From Ophioceras dolichostomum (taxonomy: Eukaryota > Ascomycota > Sordariomycetes > Magnaporthales > Ophioceraceae): a stretch of 64,000 nucleotides of DNA. The stretch covers positions 118,994 through 182,993 of the forward strand of contig PYST01000037.1 in NCBI GenBank assembly GCA_003049485.1, written 5' to 3'. Under the pieces are notes generated by a model. It saw nothing but the letters and a program-made list of their open reading frames with translations. It ran no database searches and had not been told where the DNA came from. Positions within the stretch are counted from its first letter, which is position 1. Each line of letters starts with the position of its first letter. A program made the position numbers and the translations under genes. Positions 61,972-64,000 of this stretch are shown in pieces.

Positions 61972-63964
61972 ATGCCCGCGCTCTCAGACGAAGAATGGGC
62001 AGAGATCTCCCAAGAGATCCCGTCCCCCACAGACCCCTTCGTGCAGAAATACCTCTCCAACCGCACGACGCTCATCTCGCAGGAGCACAAGCGGCGGGCC
62101 GACTTCCTCTTCAAGGAGTCCCTCTCGCCCATTGCCCGGCGCGCCTGCGCCATCGCGTCCCGCATCCGCGACGACGAGAAGTCGCGCATCTGGACGCCCG
62201 CCCTCGAGGAGGACATCGCCGTGCGCGAGACGGAGCTCACCGTCTTCCCGGGGATGATGTTCAGCCTCGCCAAGGAGACCATGGAGACGACGGACCTGTG
62301 GAGGATCGTGAGGCGCATGCCCAAGGGCTGCCTGCTGCACGGCCACAACGACGCCATGGTCGACTTCGATTTCCTGATCGGCGTCCTGCTCGACACGCCC
62401 GGCATGCACATCGCGTGCAAGGAGGGGAACTTCGGCAGCGAGAGGAGCAGGGTGGAAGAAACGCCCGTCTTTCGGTTCTTCAAGAGCACGCCTGCGGACG
62501 GCCCGCCTAACGCGAGCATCTGGCAGGAGGAACCCCACGACGGCTCCAGCTCCGGCTCCGAGGGGAAGACGGCGTACATCCCAGGCGCGTTCGTCCCCGT
62601 CGCCTCAGCAGCCTCCTCCTTCCCCCTCACCGGCCGGGCCGGATTCGTCGCATGGCTGAAGTCGCGCGTGACCATGTCGCGCACCGACTGCGTCGAGCAG
62701 CACCACGGGCAGGACCACGTGTGGGCTCGCTTCCGGCGCTGCTTCGAGGTCGTGGGCACGATGCTGCACTACGAGCCCATCTTCCGCGCGTTCCTGCGAC
62801 GCGTCATGTCTTTGCTACATGCAGACGGCGTGCAGTGGGCGGAGCTGCGCCACACGTGGCCGCTGGACTACCGGCGCGAAGGGCAAGAAGAACCCGAGCG
62901 GGACTACATGGCCATGTTCTCCGTGATCGACGAGGAAGTGAGCGCGTTCCGCAAAGAAAACCCGGCATTCTGGGGCCTGAGGATGATATGGTCGTCGCTG
63001 AGGAACGCGGACGAGCGCACGATGGCGAGCGACATGGTGCTGTGCGTGGAGACGAAGGAGGCGTTCCCCCACCTGATCGCGGGGTACGACGTCGTGGGCC
63101 AGGAGGACCTGGGCCCGAGCCTGCGGGGCCTACTGCCGCTCCTGGCGTGGTTCCGGAAGCTGTGCGCGCAGTCAGGCGTGACGATCCCGTTCTTTTTTCA
63201 CGCGGGCGAGACGCTCGGCGACGGCACCGAGGCGGACAACAACCTGTTCGACGCGGTCCTGCTGGGCTCCCGCAGGATCGGCCACGGGTTCTCGCTGTAC
63301 AAGCACCCGCTGTTGGTCGACCTCGTGAGGGACAAGCGGATCCTCGTCGAGAGCTGCCCTATCAGCAATGAGGTGTTGAGGTTGTGCGGGAGTGTGCTTT
63401 CGCAGTAAGTTCGGCCTCTCCGTCGCTACCAAAGAAAATCATCATCATAATCAAACCCTGGCCCTTCCTCCCCTGCCCTTGTAACCTCCCTGATTCTTCC
63501 TCGTGGAAAATAAGCCCAACACATTAATCTTAAAAACCTGTCTGTGTTATAGTCCCCTCCCAGCCCTCCTAGCCCGCGGCGTCCCCTGCGCGCTAAGCAA
63601 CGACGACCCGGGGATGCTCGGCCAGGACACGGCCGGGGCGACGCACGACTTCTGGCAGGCCCTCCAGGGCTGGGACAACCTCGGCCTCGCGGGGCTGGGC
63701 TCGCTGGCCGAGAACAGCGTGCGCTGGGCCGCGTTCGAGGACGAGGACGACGCCGCCTGGAGCCGCGGCATCAAAGAGGCGTCTCTCGGCGGCGGCGTCA
63801 AGGCCCGGCGGCTTCAGGAGTGGGCGGTGGCGTGGGAGGAGTTTTGTCTTTGGGTCGTCACTGAGTTTGGGGACCGGTATGGTGGTGGTGATGGTGATGG
63901 TGAAGAGGAGGAGGACGGTGTGCCGGCGGAGTTCGGGGTTCCGACGGAAGTAGCGGCGGCGTGA
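61972..63964 (+). CDS. Adenosine deaminase of the ADGF/CECR1 type (two exons)
   Basis: Zn-dependent amidohydrolase expected to convert adenosine or 2'-deoxyadenosine to inosine forms. Exons are 61972-63404 and 63553-63964. The intron (63405-63552, GTAAGT...GTTATAG) splits a His codon, and joining gives GSVLS-H-PLPALLARGVPCALSNDDPG. The product is about 614 residues. Metal and catalytic positions are all visible: HGH at about 123-125 (LLHGHNDAMVDFDFL), HAGE at about 410-413, the HG pair of RIGHGF near 438, and the double Asp of SNDDPG near 495-496. N-terminal EEWAEISQEIPSPTDPFVQKYL is typical of fungal ADGF-like proteins. There is no signal peptide, unlike animal ADGFs, so the enzyme is probably intracellular. 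An insert near 185-200 (HDGSSSGSEG) and an acidic Gly/Asp/Glu stretch near the C-terminus are low complexity. Confidence 0.92.
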
Positions 63965-64000
63965 ACTGGATGAGCGAAAATGAAGTGACAAAGAAAATAG

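Overview
The window is nuclear DNA of a filamentous ascomycete (Pezizomycotina, most likely Sordariomycetes). Three things point there. Genes are GC-rich in the third codon position. Introns are short, with GTAAGT/GTACGT/GTGAGT-type donors and CTAAC/CTCAC-type branch sites. The gene set is typical of mould housekeeping: GGPP synthase, a SIN-pathway Cdc14, a Pex24-family peroxin, a Pom1-type DYRK kinase, a Pof3-like F-box protein, an ADIP/TinA-type coiled-coil protein and Rrp7. I see no transposon, rRNA gene, CRISPR array or recognisable secondary-metabolite cluster.

Layout. Twelve protein genes are supported. Left arm: indoleamine 2,3-dioxygenase (+, 3556-5306), a Cys-rich single-pass membrane protein (+, 6852-8369), Cdc14/SIN (-, 9097-10183), GGPP synthase (+, 12122-13417), a Pex24/dysferlin-domain peroxin (-, 14579-17198), a DYRK/Pom1-like kinase (+, 20783-25408) and a TPR/F-box/LRR protein (-, 27079-30191). 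Then comes about 22 kb (30.2-52.2 kb) in which the only credible gene is an 89-residue Cys-rich protein (-, 38882-39151). Right arm: the ADIP-domain protein (-, 52199-55575), Rrp7 (-, 57186-58331), a 12-TM MFS transporter (+, 59066-60775) and an ADGF-type adenosine deaminase (+, 61972-63964). Exon joints were worked out by hand from splice consensus, reading phase and continuity of the family sequence.

The genes do not form a cluster with one product. Several touch the same biology in a loose way: Pom1-like kinase, SIN Cdc14, TinA-like protein and the Pof3-like F-box protein all belong to families that act in polarity, septation, spindle-pole or cell-cycle functions. IDO feeds the kynurenine/NAD+ route, GGPPS supplies C20 isoprenoid, and the ADGF enzyme may deaminate adenosine.

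The oddest features are structural. A 567-nt A homopolymer lies inside the peroxin intron and is bracketed by a 10-bp inverted repeat. An N gap is flanked by G runs. An apparent one-base homopolymer frameshift breaks the otherwise intact F-box gene. A stop-free 96-nt intron sits inside the kinase domain. ACCTACCT/AGGTAGGT motifs recur in introns and spacers. A pair of back-to-back perfect hairpins lies in the gene desert. The first and third could be assembly artefacts and are flagged as such.
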